Shown here: positions 1-8,328 of the stretch, piece after piece | How positions within the stretch are numbered: the stretch's first letter is position 1 | How the letters are laid out: each line of letters opens with the position of its first letter | From: CAYXUG01 sp964468655 | GTDB taxonomy: Bacteria; Fidelibacterota; Marinisomatia; Marinisomatales; CAYXUG01 | Assembly (NCBI GenBank): GCA_964468655.1 | Contig: CAYXUG010000011.1 | Span: forward strand, 1-42,752 | DNA length: 42,752 bases | Reading direction: 5' to 3' | The notes under the pieces: model-generated | Told to the model about the DNA's origin: nothing | The model's input: the letters and a program-made list of their open reading frames with translations, nothing else | Databases searched by the model: none | Made by a program: the position numbers and the translations under genes

Positions 1-981
1 CGGTTTTGGGAAAAGTTCACGCTTCTCTATCTTTTTACTTCGCCGCTTTTCAGGTTAAGCGATCAAATGGATGTATTTGCTAACTTTGGTATTGTTGAAA
101 AACCACCAATCCTCGATAACATCATCGATGATATCGAAATTTCGTTAGCACCCGATCCAAAGAATGAACAGTTCCTCAGTCTCGAAGCGGGCTTGAATTT
201 GCGGGCAATGGCTGGCCGTTTGAATGCCAGATTCAATTTCTATAATACCAGCTGGAAAGATAGAACGGTAACGAAATTGGTCCTGTCAGGGGCTGGTTCC
301 AGTACTGACACCGATGTAATTTTCCTCACCGGGATGAATCAGAAGCATTCAGGCCTCGAAGCTGAAATAGCCTTTCAGCCCATGAACATGTTCCGTTTGG
401 ACGTTGCATTATCCTTTGGAATGTGGGAGTATACCAACGATGCCGATGGCACATATAAAAACATAGCACAGCAGACAAGTGAGGACTATGTATATTCCAT
501 CGAAGGTCTTAAAGTTGGTGACATGCCCCAGACCATCCTGTCCTTGGGCGGATCGGTTTTTCCGATCAAAGGCCTATCGATCCAGGCTGTGTTCAATTAC
601 TATGACCGCCATTGGGCTGATTGGGATCCACTGTCACGCCAAGTTGATGACACCGATGGCGATGGTACCCTCAGCACGGCCGAACTGGATGCAGCTGACC
701 GTGATGATAGTTGGCAAGTTCCCAGCGCCTCTAAGATCGATTTGCACGCTTCCTATGATCTGCCGATCGACTTGGGCGGAATCAAACTGCAGGCTTATGC
801 CCATGTCTTTAACTTGACTGATGCACTGTTTGTACAGGATGCTACTGATAATAGCTCTTACAATGCATTCAATACAGGATACCCGGATTACGAAATTGTT
901 AATCCGCATAAAGCCGATGCAGCCGAAGTCTACCTGAGTTCACCGCGCTACATGAATTTTGGGTTAAGCGTCAAATTTTAA
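1..981 (+). CDS. TonB-dependent receptor, C-terminal part (5' end outside window)
   Basis: Outer-membrane beta-barrel receptor for TonB-driven uptake; substrate unknown. The frame is open from base 1 and the first in-window Met (67) lies inside the barrel, so the real start is upstream. Alternating aromatic and polar strands are visible, along with motifs typical of the last third of these barrels: 'NFYNTSWKDRT', 'HSGLEAEIAFQP', 'HVFNLTDALFV', and a final strand 'YMNFGLSVKF' ending in Phe, the usual barrel-assembly signal. An extracellular-loop-like stretch carries a perfect 12-residue EF-hand loop (bases 649-684). The plug and TonB box are not in the window. The first 20 codons fit the family less well than the rest, so a frameshift or assembly edge there is possible. 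The family call is firm; the substrate cannot be told. Confidence 0.85.
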   Translation, partial: RFWEKFTLLYLFTSPLFRLSDQMDVFANFGIVEKPPILDNIIDDIEISLAPDPKNEQFLSLEAGLNLRAMAGRLNARFNFYNTSWKDRTVTKLVLSGAGSSTDTDVIFLTGMNQKHSGLEAEIAFQPMNMFRLDVALSFGMWEYTNDADGTYKNIAQQTSEDYVYSIEGLKVGDMPQTILSLGGSVFPIKGLSIQAVFNYYDRHWADWDPLSRQVDDTDGDGTLSTAELDAADRDDSWQVPSASKIDLHASYDLPIDLGGIKLQAYAHVFNLTDALFVQDATDNSSYNAFNTGYPDYEIVNPHKADAAEVYLSSPRYMNFGLSVKF

Positions 982-1004
982 TTACAGTTCCTATACAGTT
1001 AAAA

Positions 1005-1043
1005 CAAAAAACCCCCGCTCGTTTCTGGTGGGGGGTTTTTTTT
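1005..1043. terminator. Bidirectional intrinsic terminator between convergent genes
   Basis: An A-run followed by CCCCC, a short loop, then GGGGG and a long T-run form a hairpin flanked by A and T tracts on both strands. It lies between the stop of the TonB receptor (plus) and the stop of nadC (minus), which is where a shared terminator is expected. Confidence 0.85.
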
Positions 1044-1061
1044 ACTGGTAAAAAGTTAGCA

Positions 1062-1907
1062 TTAATCCAGCAAAAAAGAAATGTCCAGCGCTTTGGGTGA
1101 GTGAGTTAATCTGCCCACAGAAATGAAATCCACTCCGGTTGATGCATAGTCTTTAATTGTATCGAGGTTAATGTTTCCCGATACTTCCAGAGGTATTCGT
1201 CCGGTTGTGAGTTTGACAGCTTTCTGTGCTTCTGAGGGTGCCATGTTGTCCAGCATGATTCGATCTACATTTTGGGCAATGGCTTCCTGAAGTTCATCCA
1301 TATTTTTCACTTCAACTTCAATGGGTATTTCCGGATTATTTTCTTTAATTTTTTGCAATGCATTTTCAATATTGCCTGCGGCGTGAATGTGATTTTCCTT
1401 TATCATTGCCATGTCGAATAAGCCAAACCGGTGATTCTCCCCACAACCCAGTTTGACTGCCCATTTATCCAGCGAGCGTAATCCGGGAGCGGTTTTTCGT
1501 GTATCGAGGACTTTGCATTCGGGATTCACTTCGTTAACAGCATCAGCATATTTTCGGGTGAGTGTGGCGATTCCGGACATACGCTGGAGAAAATTGAGGG
1601 CAGTACGTTCTGCCGTTAAAAGTGCCCGGGTGGATCCGTTGACAGTGGCTATTACTTTTCCAACCTCAATAGATGTCCCATCAATGACAATTGAATTAAA
1701 TGATACAGATTCATCCACCAGCTCAAAAGTCATTTGAGCAACCTCAAGTCCCGCGATAATGCCGGATTCCTTTGCGATGAATTTCCCCGAACCTTTCGCA
1801 CAATCAAATATTGATTCACTGGTTATATCACCGGAGCCAATATCTTCTTCCAAAGCATTTCGGATTATTTCGCGTATTTTGTGTAATTTGCGGTTAGAAA
1901 TATTCAT
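1062..1907 (-). CDS. nadC: Nicotinate-nucleotide diphosphorylase (quinolinate phosphoribosyltransferase)
   Basis: Converts quinolinate and PRPP to nicotinate mononucleotide in de novo NAD synthesis; cytosolic. The 281 residues match the family length. Recognisable blocks are 'RTALNFLQRMSGIAT', 'DTRKTAPGLR', 'KLGCGENHRFGLFD', 'MIKENHI', 'VEVKNMDEL', 'DRIMLDNM' and the C-terminal phosphate-binding 'LEVSGNINL' and 'FISVGRLTHS'. It is the last gene of the minus-strand cofactor operon, starting 4 bases after the coaX stop. No nadA or nadB is seen here. There is no clear Shine-Dalgarno, so translation may be coupled to coaX. Confidence 0.95.
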   Translation of the reverse strand: MNISNRKLHKIREIIRNALEEDIGSGDITSESIFDCAKGSGKFIAKESGIIAGLEVAQMTFELVDESVSFNSIVIDGTSIEVGKVIATVNGSTRALLTAERTALNFLQRMSGIATLTRKYADAVNEVNPECKVLDTRKTAPGLRSLDKWAVKLGCGENHRFGLFDMAMIKENHIHAAGNIENALQKIKENNPEIPIEVEVKNMDELQEAIAQNVDRIMLDNMAPSEAQKAVKLTTGRIPLEVSGNINLDTIKDYASTGVDFISVGRLTHSPKALDISFLLD

Positions 1908-1911
1908 GAAA

Positions 1912-2685
1912 TTACAAATTCATTTTCAGCGCAAGGTAAAGTCCCTGCAGGACCAGATCCTTAATAATTTCATCAAACAGTTTTTCCTCTTCAAACAGGT
2001 TGGCAAATCCGCCGGTGCCGATGACAAGCGGAGGTGATCCGTTATAAGATTCGCTGGTAATCTGCCCGATTATTCCCTTTACGGAATTCATCTGCCCGAA
2101 ATATAGTCCCGACTGAATACTTTGGATAGTGCTTCTACCCACAATTTCATTTTTCCGAACAATTTCCACCGATGGCAGCCGTGCGGTGCGGGATTCCAGC
2201 GCTTCCATGGAAATGCGGATTCCCGGCAGGATGACGCCTCCCAGATATTCTCTATCTGAACTTAGGATGTCAAACGTTGTGGCTGTGCCAAAATCAACTA
2301 TTATGATATTTTTATCGGGAAAAGCGTGAGTGGCAGCAATAGCATTGGCAATCCTGTCTGAACCCACTTCAAGGGGATTCCGGTATTTGATGTCGAGACC
2401 TGTTTTTGCTCCCGGCTGAAGCTGAAACGGCGTCAGATTAAAATATTTAATGCATCCGTTTCGAATGGAATAGTCCGCATCGGGCACCACGGAACAGAGA
2501 GCAATATGATCAATGGTGCCGGGATCAACGCCATTTTCCCTGAGGACAGATGTGAGGAAAAGTCCGAATTCGTCTGATGTTGTTTTTGTCCCCTGAGACG
2601 TTTTCCGGAACTGGAGGATCAGATTATCCTGATCAAAAACACCTCCGTGAATGTTGCTGTTTCCGATATCAAGACAAAGAATCAT
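1912..2685 (-). CDS. coaX: Type III pantothenate kinase
   Basis: Phosphorylates pantothenate, the first step from vitamin B5 to coenzyme A; cytosolic. At 257 residues it has the family length and the ASKHA-fold motifs: phosphate-1 loop 'DIGNSNIHGGVFD' at the N-terminus, 'GSDRIANAIAATHAF', 'IIVDFGTATTFDIL' and 'YLGGVILPGI'. The start overlaps the panC stop by 4 bases (ATGA), so translation is likely coupled. The CoaX type differs from CoaA and does not use feedback inhibition by CoA (family knowledge). It follows panB and panC, so pantothenate synthesis and its use sit in one transcript. Confidence 0.94.
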   Translation of the reverse strand: MILCLDIGNSNIHGGVFDQDNLILQFRKTSQGTKTTSDEFGLFLTSVLRENGVDPGTIDHIALCSVVPDADYSIRNGCIKYFNLTPFQLQPGAKTGLDIKYRNPLEVGSDRIANAIAATHAFPDKNIIIVDFGTATTFDILSSDREYLGGVILPGIRISMEALESRTARLPSVEIVRKNEIVGRSTIQSIQSGLYFGQMNSVKGIIGQITSESYNGSPPLVIGTGGFANLFEEEKLFDEIIKDLVLQGLYLALKMNL

Positions 2686-3455
2686 TTTTTTGCCATCATT
2701 TCCACATTATCAATGAGACGCACGTCTCCAAGATACACGGCACCGAACCGCCTGTTTTGGAATTCTTCAATATAATCCACTTTAAATCCCTTTTTCTCAA
2801 GGTGGAATTTTACTTCATTTGAGGGTAAATCACTTGATAAAAGTGTGTGAAATTTCGGAGCTTTTTCGCTGTCTTTAACTGTCAGATTGAGATTCCGTGA
2901 GCTGCAGGCGAGGCCGTCATTTTCCCGGACAGTGGGGCAGGGGACGATTTCAGTTTTGAGAAAAAAAGTCTCTGCCATTCCTCGAATGAGTTCATACTGC
3001 TGGTAATCTTTTTCACCAAAATATGCCCTATCAGTATCGACAAGATTCAGCAGTTTAAGGACAACAGTGAGAACGCCGTCAAAATGCCCGGGGCGGTGGA
3101 CGCCTTCCAATATTTTGCTGAATTCCGTCTCGGTGACCTGATACCGGTAATTGTCGGGATATAAGCTGTCATAATCCGGAAAAATGAGAGAGTGAACTCC
3201 CAACTCCTCCAGTAATTTTTTATCTTCCTCAAGATCTCTCGGGTAGGCATCCAAATCATCCGGATTATTGAACTGTGTGGGATTGACAAAAATGGAGGCA
3301 ACCGTAATGTTATTTTCCTCCACACTTCTAATGACTAATGACAAATGACCTTTATGTAGCGCACCCATGGTTGGGACGAATCCCACAGTCTTTCCGGTGA
3401 ATTCATCACCTTTTCTAAAGTCAATCCAATTCTGAATGTCGGTAAAAATTTTCAT
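2682..3455 (-). CDS. panC: Pantoate-beta-alanine ligase (pantothenate synthetase)
   Basis: Joins pantoate and beta-alanine using ATP to give pantothenate. Visible motifs are 'VPTMGALHKGHLSL' (HIGH-like nucleotide site), 'SIFVNPTQFN', 'YPRDLEEDKKLL', 'VHRPGHFDGVLTVV', 'YFGEKDYQQ', 'VRENDGLACSSRN'. At 257 residues it is somewhat shorter than the usual 280 or so; the shortening is in the C-terminal lid domain, while the catalytic domain is complete. The start shares one base with the panB stop (TGATG), a typical translational coupling junction. Confidence 0.95.
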   Translation of the reverse strand: MKIFTDIQNWIDFRKGDEFTGKTVGFVPTMGALHKGHLSLVIRSVEENNITVASIFVNPTQFNNPDDLDAYPRDLEEDKKLLEELGVHSLIFPDYDSLYPDNYRYQVTETEFSKILEGVHRPGHFDGVLTVVLKLLNLVDTDRAYFGEKDYQQYELIRGMAETFFLKTEIVPCPTVRENDGLACSSRNLNLTVKDSEKAPKFHTLLSSDLPSNEVKFHLEKKGFKVDYIEEFQNRRFGAVYLGDVRLIDNVEMMAKK

Positions 3456-4243
3456 CAGAAACTTTCTTTTTCTGAGGGGAATGATTGATCTTTCACCTCC
3501 TTGTTAAATTGATTCAGTGCATCTTGGATGAGTTTGTTCCCGTCAAGATACGTACGGAGGAATTTCGGGCTGAATCCGTTATTCATTCCCAGTACATCCT
3601 GCCAGACGAGCACCTGTCCTGAGGTGTGGGGTCCAGCGCCGATACCAATGGTGGGGATGACCAGTGATTCGGTAATCTCCTTCGCAAGCTGCGCCGGTAC
3701 CAATTCAAGAACAAGAGAAAAAACACCGGTGTCCTCAAGTGATTTTGCGTCTCTCTTCATTTTTTCGGCAGTTTCGTCATTTTTCCCCTGAACTTTGTAA
3801 CCACCCAGTTTATGAAGGGACTGAGGCGTCAGTCCGAGATGTCCCATAACGGGGACCCCCGATTCCACGATGTGTGAAATAATATCCAACTGTCCTGCGG
3901 CGCCTTCAATTTTCACCGCTTCAGCGCCGGATTTCATGAGCCCGTCCACCGCATCCATGGTTTTCGAAAAACCCTTTCGGTGAGCGAGAAACGGCATGTC
4001 GCCTATAATGAATTTATCGGGCGCTCCTTTTCGAACCGCCCGCACGTGACTGCTCATCATTTCCAGCGTGGCGTTCAGGGTTGTGTCATATCCGTGCATC
4101 ACCATAGAGGCACTGTCACCCACCAGAATGACATCAATTTCAGAGTGGGTAGCAATTCTTGCTGATGTGTAATCGTAGCAGGTGACCATGGAAATTTTCT
4201 TTCCATCTTTCTTCATTTTTACAAATTCATCTATCCTTTTCAT
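3455..4243 (-). CDS. panB: 3-methyl-2-oxobutanoate hydroxymethyltransferase (ketopantoate hydroxymethyltransferase)
   Basis: Makes ketopantoate from 2-oxoisovalerate and methylene-tetrahydrofolate. Family motifs are 'VTCYDYTSARIA', 'VGDSASMVMHGYDTT', 'GDMPFL', 'AEAVKIEGA', 'PVMGHLGLTPQS', 'LVLELVP', 'IPTIGIGAGPHTSGQVLVWQD'. The frame stays open upstream to 4351, but the start at 4243 is chosen. It gives the usual length (262 residues), begins 'MKRIDEFVKMK', has an AGAGG ribosome site 8 bases before the ATG, and leaves 4 bases after the upstream stop. The longer form would add an unlike 36-residue leader and overlap the upstream gene by about 100 bases. Confidence 0.95.
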   Translation of the reverse strand: MKRIDEFVKMKKDGKKISMVTCYDYTSARIATHSEIDVILVGDSASMVMHGYDTTLNATLEMMSSHVRAVRKGAPDKFIIGDMPFLAHRKGFSKTMDAVDGLMKSGAEAVKIEGAAGQLDIISHIVESGVPVMGHLGLTPQSLHKLGGYKVQGKNDETAEKMKRDAKSLEDTGVFSLVLELVPAQLAKEITESLVIPTIGIGAGPHTSGQVLVWQDVLGMNNGFSPKFLRTYLDGNKLIQDALNQFNKEVKDQSFPSEKESF

Positions 4244-4247
4244 TATT

Positions 4248-4964
4248 TTACCTCTGAGTTTGCTTGAATGCGTTGACAAATGCTTCATACACCTGCCGGT
4301 AGGGATCGTCCTCCAGAAGTTCGAGATGGGTGGAGATGGTTTTTTCATCACCCCGGACCAACGGACCTGTCAGAGGATTTTGACTGTGAATCAGATTTTC
4401 ACTTATCTGTTTCAAATACGGATATGCCGCCTCTTTGGGTAAGGCGTATTCTGACTCTAACTTTTCAAAAAACCTCTGCCAGAGAAGAGTGGTAAAGTTC
4501 CCGCTCATAACGCACCATGCGTGGTAGAGCGGTTTATGTTCCGGTGAAATGGAGAAATGTGGATTGGAAAGTTCCGGAAATAATTCGGGGAATGATTTTC
4601 TACCCTTTTCGGTTACAAATGGAATTTGGGTGTAAGTCTTCAGATCAAACATAGTTTCAGGGAATGCCATTAGCGGATGGGCGCACTCAGCCATGGGAGT
4701 GGAGAGGACTCCCGAGCAGTGAATCCAAGTTATATAGTTTGTCTGATGTTCGAGAATGAAAGGTACGATAGCACCATCACTAATAAAAACGAGTGCCTTT
4801 TCAGTTTTTTTTAGGAGGGGGCGTAAACGGAGTTCAGACCGGCGGTACCAATGGTAGTGCGGAATATTTTTCAGGGTGAAATAGGTTGTAAAATGCCGTG
4901 CAAGCCGGCCATTTCCCACAATGAGGTAGAGTTTGTTTTCTTTTTTCTTTGGTACCTGTCCCAT
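4248..4964 (-). CDS. Rossmann-fold / DUF2520 protein, candidate ketopantoate reductase
   Basis: This 238-residue protein has an N-terminal Rossmann-type nucleotide site, 'LYLIVGNGRLARHF', and a C-terminal DUF2520-type helical half with 'CAHPLMAFPE', 'HAWCVMSGNFTTLL' and 'NPLTGPLVRGDEKTISTHL'. The overall layout resembles 6-phosphogluconate-dehydrogenase-like reductases. It is the first gene of the operon, 4 bases before panB, with an AAGGAC ribosome site upstream. No panE is seen in the operon, although the ketopantoate to pantoate step falls between PanB and PanC. I infer that this protein does that step with NAD(P)H. From memory, some bacteria use a DUF2520-type enzyme called PanG for it. 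Family assignment is fairly sure; the reaction is a hypothesis. Confidence 0.75.
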   Translation of the reverse strand: MGQVPKKKENKLYLIVGNGRLARHFTTYFTLKNIPHYHWYRRSELRLRPLLKKTEKALVFISDGAIVPFILEHQTNYITWIHCSGVLSTPMAECAHPLMAFPETMFDLKTYTQIPFVTEKGRKSFPELFPELSNPHFSISPEHKPLYHAWCVMSGNFTTLLWQRFFEKLESEYALPKEAAYPYLKQISENLIHSQNPLTGPLVRGDEKTISTHLELLEDDPYRQVYEAFVNAFKQTQR

Positions 4965-5117
4965 GGATCAAGTCCTTTTTATTCTTTGCTTTTTTTATGT
5001 AAGTCGCTGTTGTTTTTTTAACCCAATCAGCGCTGATGTTGGGGGGAATTTAGAGATATGGATATCTTTTTACAAATTATTTCAAAAATTTAAAAAGACA
5101 CATTCTATTATACTGTT

Positions 5118-5209
5118 ATCCTGATCGTAGTGAAGGATCTACATATTTTTGGTTGTTAGCAAAAGAAGATCCTTCTCCCAATCCGCCATCTGGCGGACGG
5201 GATCAGGAT
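5118..5209. repeat. Three-hairpin palindromic intergenic element, copy 1
   Basis: Outer arms ATCCTGATC (5118-5126) and GATCAGGAT (5201-5209) are perfect 9-base complements. Inside them GAAGGATCT (5132-5140) pairs with AGATCCTTC (5167-5175), and TCCGCCA (5182-5188) pairs with TGGCGGA (5191-5197). The folded form would be a branched cruciform or RNA junction. A degraded relative with the same order of arms is at 16731-16806, which marks this as a dispersed repeat and not a local feature. Confidence 0.75.
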
Positions 5210-5235
5210 GACAAAGAAAAAGAAAGAAAGTAAGC

Positions 5236-5252
5236 CGCAGATTAACGCAGAT
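5236..5252. repeat. CGCAGAT direct repeat
   Basis: Two CGCAGAT units separated by TAA. Similar short 'CGCAGATTAACGCAGAT' tracts occur as dispersed intergenic repeats in many bacterial genomes (general recollection). Only one instance is seen here. Confidence 0.35.
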
Positions 5253-5406
5253 AAAGATTTTACTAAGTTATGAGGGAGTTGCAAGCCCGCCCAAATACCG
5301 AAAAAAATCTGGGGGTATAACCCAATCCCAACAATATTTGGTGGTTAAAACAAAACTTCTTAAATTAAAAATCGTTAATGGGTGTTCGTAATTCAATAGT
5401 CTAATT

Positions 5407-5557
5407 ACACACCCCATCCGCCCATACCAAAGGCACTCCTTCGGAGCTGGCGGATACCCCTCTTTATAGAGAGGACTTTCGTATGGATGGTCGCTATTTA
5501 TTAATTCCCCTCTAATAAGAGGGGTGGATTCCTCCAACGGAGGAAGACGGGGTGTGT
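5407..5557. repeat. MITE-like element with inverted ends, copy 1
   Basis: Terminal inverted repeats ACACACCCC (5407-5415) and GGGGTGTGT (5549-5557) match exactly. Between them lie further small palindromes: CCCCTCT..AGAGGGG around 5506-5524 and CCTCC..GGAGG around 5531-5543. There is no coding capacity. A relative with CACCCC/GGGGTG ends and an inner CCCCTCT hairpin is at 16867-16977. Confidence 0.6.
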
Positions 5558-5585
5558 TATTGAAATTCTAAGGTTCAGTTAATTT

Positions 5586-6533
5586 TTACTTCAACATTAC
5601 CTGCCGGTAGAGCAGTTTCCCTTTGGAATCCCTCACCACAAGATAGACTTCATCCGCTTCTGAGTCGTAATCGTATTCGATTGTTTCCAGAAGATTTCCC
5701 TCCGAATCAAAGAACTCCTTTTTGATGAGGCGGTTATTCAGGAATAAAAGGGTGTGTTTTCCCATGAGGGTGCTGTCTGCTTTGAAATAATAGGAGGTAG
5801 TTATGTCATTTTGCTCCTGACTGAGTGTGTCCTCCGGAATGGGTGAACTGTAGCTGAAACGGTAGTAATAATAGAGTGTGCCGTAAATATCACTAACGGA
5901 AACGGATAACGGATTTCCTGTTGTATCCTGATTAAACCGGGCAAACCAGCCGGGGCGCATTTCACTCAATGTGGTGCTGAACAGGTGGGGCTCAAGGGAG
6001 GTGATGGGCTGGTGTGTATCAAAGACAGCGTAAAGAGTAGCTTCGGTCTTATCACGGTTCCACTTCAGGTAGTAAGTCCATAACCGGTTATCCTTTTTAT
6101 TGTAGAATTCCACCGATTTTAGGTGGACGCTGTCAATGTAGGATGCACGGTAGTAGGGTGTATCACCGAGACTATTTTCACTCAGTTCACCTTCCAAATT
6201 TTGGATCATGGGATTCCACGATGAATAATAGGTGAACGGTTCCGTCGGTTTTGAAAATTTGAATTTGATTCCCCTATCTGTTTCCTCTTCCATGGACACG
6301 TATTCAACCTTAATAAGCTTGCCGTCAGTATTATATTCCGCTTTAAAGTGGTTAACTTCCTCTGCTTCATCGGAATAAATTTCATGGGTCAAAATTTGCT
6401 CACGTTTGAGGTGGGTTTTAAAAAATTTAACTGTTGTGGTACTATCATTTTGGGCAACTGCAACACTGGATAAATGGAAAAAGAGGAGAGTGGAGAACGT
6501 AATGTTGAATGTAAAAATTGACTGGAGATTCAA
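5586..6533 (-). CDS. Secreted hypothetical protein with YwqK/MORN-like sheet repeats
   Basis: Function not recognised. The N-terminus is a signal peptide (hydrophobic run to about residue 27, cleavage near 'VAVAQ'), so export to the periplasm or outer membrane is expected. The 315-residue body is rich in Tyr, Phe and Ser, with repeated strands such as 'AEYNTDGKLIKVEYV' and 'KEFFDSEGNLLETIEYDYD'. These resemble the 'ffd.nGklk.e..Y' strands of YwqK/MORN-type antitoxin repeats. Its start overlaps the dnaG stop by 4 bases, so it is co-transcribed and translationally coupled to dnaG, an unusual partner. The gene is followed by the repeat-rich intergenic region. Confidence 0.7.
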   Translation of the reverse strand: MNLQSIFTFNITFSTLLFFHLSSVAVAQNDSTTTVKFFKTHLKREQILTHEIYSDEAEEVNHFKAEYNTDGKLIKVEYVSMEEETDRGIKFKFSKPTEPFTYYSSWNPMIQNLEGELSENSLGDTPYYRASYIDSVHLKSVEFYNKKDNRLWTYYLKWNRDKTEATLYAVFDTHQPITSLEPHLFSTTLSEMRPGWFARFNQDTTGNPLSVSVSDIYGTLYYYYRFSYSSPIPEDTLSQEQNDITTSYYFKADSTLMGKHTLLFLNNRLIKKEFFDSEGNLLETIEYDYDSEADEVYLVVRDSKGKLLYRQVMLK

Positions 6534-8317
6534 GAATCCAGGAGCGCCAGTTTTTTCGATTTCAGGGATTTCAACTCCTGCTGGAGTTTTACCACTTCCA
6601 TGAGGGCAGATGATGTGTCTTCACCCTTTTTTTCCAGTTCTTTCAGCTCAAGGCGTTTTTCGGAAATCTGCTCCCTCAGCGGGGACCGCTCCATGGTGAT
6701 AATGCAGTCAATGGCAATCTGCTGGTAGTTCTGGTGAGGCGCTGCTTCAAAAAGAAGTTTGGCTGCAAATTTCCGCTCGGCTTCCTCCTCGAACAACTCC
6801 ACAACTTTTGAGATATCCAGAGTGTCATTTTTATCAATGTTATTCAGGCAGTGTTCCGCAAGTTTTTTCAACGTTAGGTGAGTGAATCTGGTAGGATCAA
6901 TATTTATTTTCAGGAATCCGATTGTTTCAGGATCACCGCTGGCGAAAAGTTTTACAATTTCCATTTGTGCCTTTTCTGATGAAGATGAAGGCGCCATTGA
7001 TTTTACTTTTTCCGGAGATTTTGGAGCGCCGCGAAAAGACCGTCTCCCCTTCGCCATGATTTGCATGAATACTTCTTCTTCCACGTCCAGCGCTTCAGCA
7101 GCTCCCTTTAGTGTGAACCGCTGAATAACGCCATCACTGATCTGTGAAATCCCTTCCGCCATGTCCTTTGCCAGAGCCGATCTTCCGGACGGTTTTTTCA
7201 AATCGTGGTCGCAGTTGTCTATGTGAAACGGAATAAGATTCACAGGATTTTTCACCGCTTTTTCGAAGGGCTCGGGACCTTCATCCTGCAGCCAACTATC
7301 GGGATCAGAATCTTTGGGAATGGGCACAATCTCCGGTGTAATTCCTCCCTGAAGTAGGAGGTATCCCGCTCGCACAGTTGCCTTTCTCCCTGCCGTATCT
7401 CCATCAAAAGCAATCTGAACTGTATCCGTATATTTAGCAACAATGTTTACATGATCTTTGGTGAATGCTGTGCCGGAAGTGGCGGTGATATTCTTTATTC
7501 CGTTCTGCCAAAGTTGGAGAAGGTCCGTGTATCCTTCTACAAGAATAATAGATTTTTTCTTTCTGATTTCAGTGAGTGATTCGTGAAGTCCATATAAAAT
7601 CCGCCGTTTGTTGTAGATGGGAGTTTCCGGGGAATTAAGGTACTTAGCATCACTTTCGCCTGAAAAATCTCGACCGCCAAATGCGATTACTTTACCGGCA
7701 ATATTCCGGATAGGAAAAATGATTCTGTCCCGGAACCGATCAACATAATTGCTTTTTTCTGTTTTTGAAAACAGTCCGCATTTTTCAATAACTTCATTAT
7801 CGAATTTTTTGGAAGGGACTGAATTATAAAGCTGATCCCAATCCGAGCCGGCATAACCCACAGAAAATGATGTCAGTGTTTCATCCGACATTCCGCGGTC
7901 GTGAAGATATTTTACCACTTTTTTCCCCATTGACGACTTCAGATTTTTCCGGTACAACTCCAAAGCCAGAGTGTGAATTTCATACAACCCTGTAAAAAAT
8001 TCCTTATCATCATCCTTCTGATCAAAATTTACCTGAATGTTGTATTGGTCCCCTAATTTACGAACCGCTTCCACAAATTCGATTTTTTCAAATTCCATGA
8101 GGAATGAAATAACATTTCCACCATTTCCGCAACCGAAACAGTAATAAATCTGTTTATCCTGAGACGCACTGAAGGAGGGTGTTTTCTCAGGGTGGAAAGG
8201 GCATAGGCCAAAGAAATTCCTGCCGCGCTGTTTTAGTTCAACATAGGGAGAAATAACATCAACAATATCAGCCATGCTCAGAATGTGGTCAATGGTTTGT
8301 CTCGGAATTCTTGCCAT
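6530..8317 (-). CDS. dnaG: DNA primase
   Basis: Makes RNA primers at the replication fork. The order of domains is standard. An N-terminal CHC2 zinc finger has Cys39, His42, Cys60 and Cys63 ('CPFHPEKTPSF' to 'YYCFGCG'). The catalytic core contains 'RDRIIFPIRN' and 'VIAFGGR'. The TOPRIM part has 'VEGYTDLLQLWQNGI' and 'IAFDGDTAGRKA'. A C-terminal helicase-binding helical domain follows. The length of 595 residues is normal. It starts 11 bases after the yqeY stop; the yqeY-dnaG pairing is common in bacteria. No rpsU or rpoD is seen next to it. Confidence 0.97.
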   Translation of the reverse strand: MARIPRQTIDHILSMADIVDVISPYVELKQRGRNFFGLCPFHPEKTPSFSASQDKQIYYCFGCGNGGNVISFLMEFEKIEFVEAVRKLGDQYNIQVNFDQKDDDKEFFTGLYEIHTLALELYRKNLKSSMGKKVVKYLHDRGMSDETLTSFSVGYAGSDWDQLYNSVPSKKFDNEVIEKCGLFSKTEKSNYVDRFRDRIIFPIRNIAGKVIAFGGRDFSGESDAKYLNSPETPIYNKRRILYGLHESLTEIRKKKSIILVEGYTDLLQLWQNGIKNITATSGTAFTKDHVNIVAKYTDTVQIAFDGDTAGRKATVRAGYLLLQGGITPEIVPIPKDSDPDSWLQDEGPEPFEKAVKNPVNLIPFHIDNCDHDLKKPSGRSALAKDMAEGISQISDGVIQRFTLKGAAEALDVEEEVFMQIMAKGRRSFRGAPKSPEKVKSMAPSSSSEKAQMEIVKLFASGDPETIGFLKINIDPTRFTHLTLKKLAEHCLNNIDKNDTLDISKVVELFEEEAERKFAAKLLFEAAPHQNYQQIAIDCIITMERSPLREQISEKRLELKELEKKGEDTSSALMEVVKLQQELKSLKSKKLALLDS

Positions 8318-8328
8318 AACGGGTTCAG

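Larger units (their letters stand above)
4965..5585. other. Intergenic region with dispersed palindromic repeats, no gene
   Basis: This 620-base stretch separates two minus-strand operons. It holds a three-hairpin palindromic element (5118-5209), a short CGCAGAT direct repeat (5236-5252) and a 150-base element with inverted ends (5407-5557). A minus-strand open frame at 5268-5537 only runs through the repeats and reads like repeat translation ('PLIRGEL', 'SPLYKEGYPP'), so no gene is called. Confidence 0.7.

Noticed and set aside
5268..5537. Minus-strand open frame of 89 codons in the intergenic region
   Set aside because: It runs through the inverted-repeat element and reads as repeat translation, with no ribosome site and no recognisable domain.
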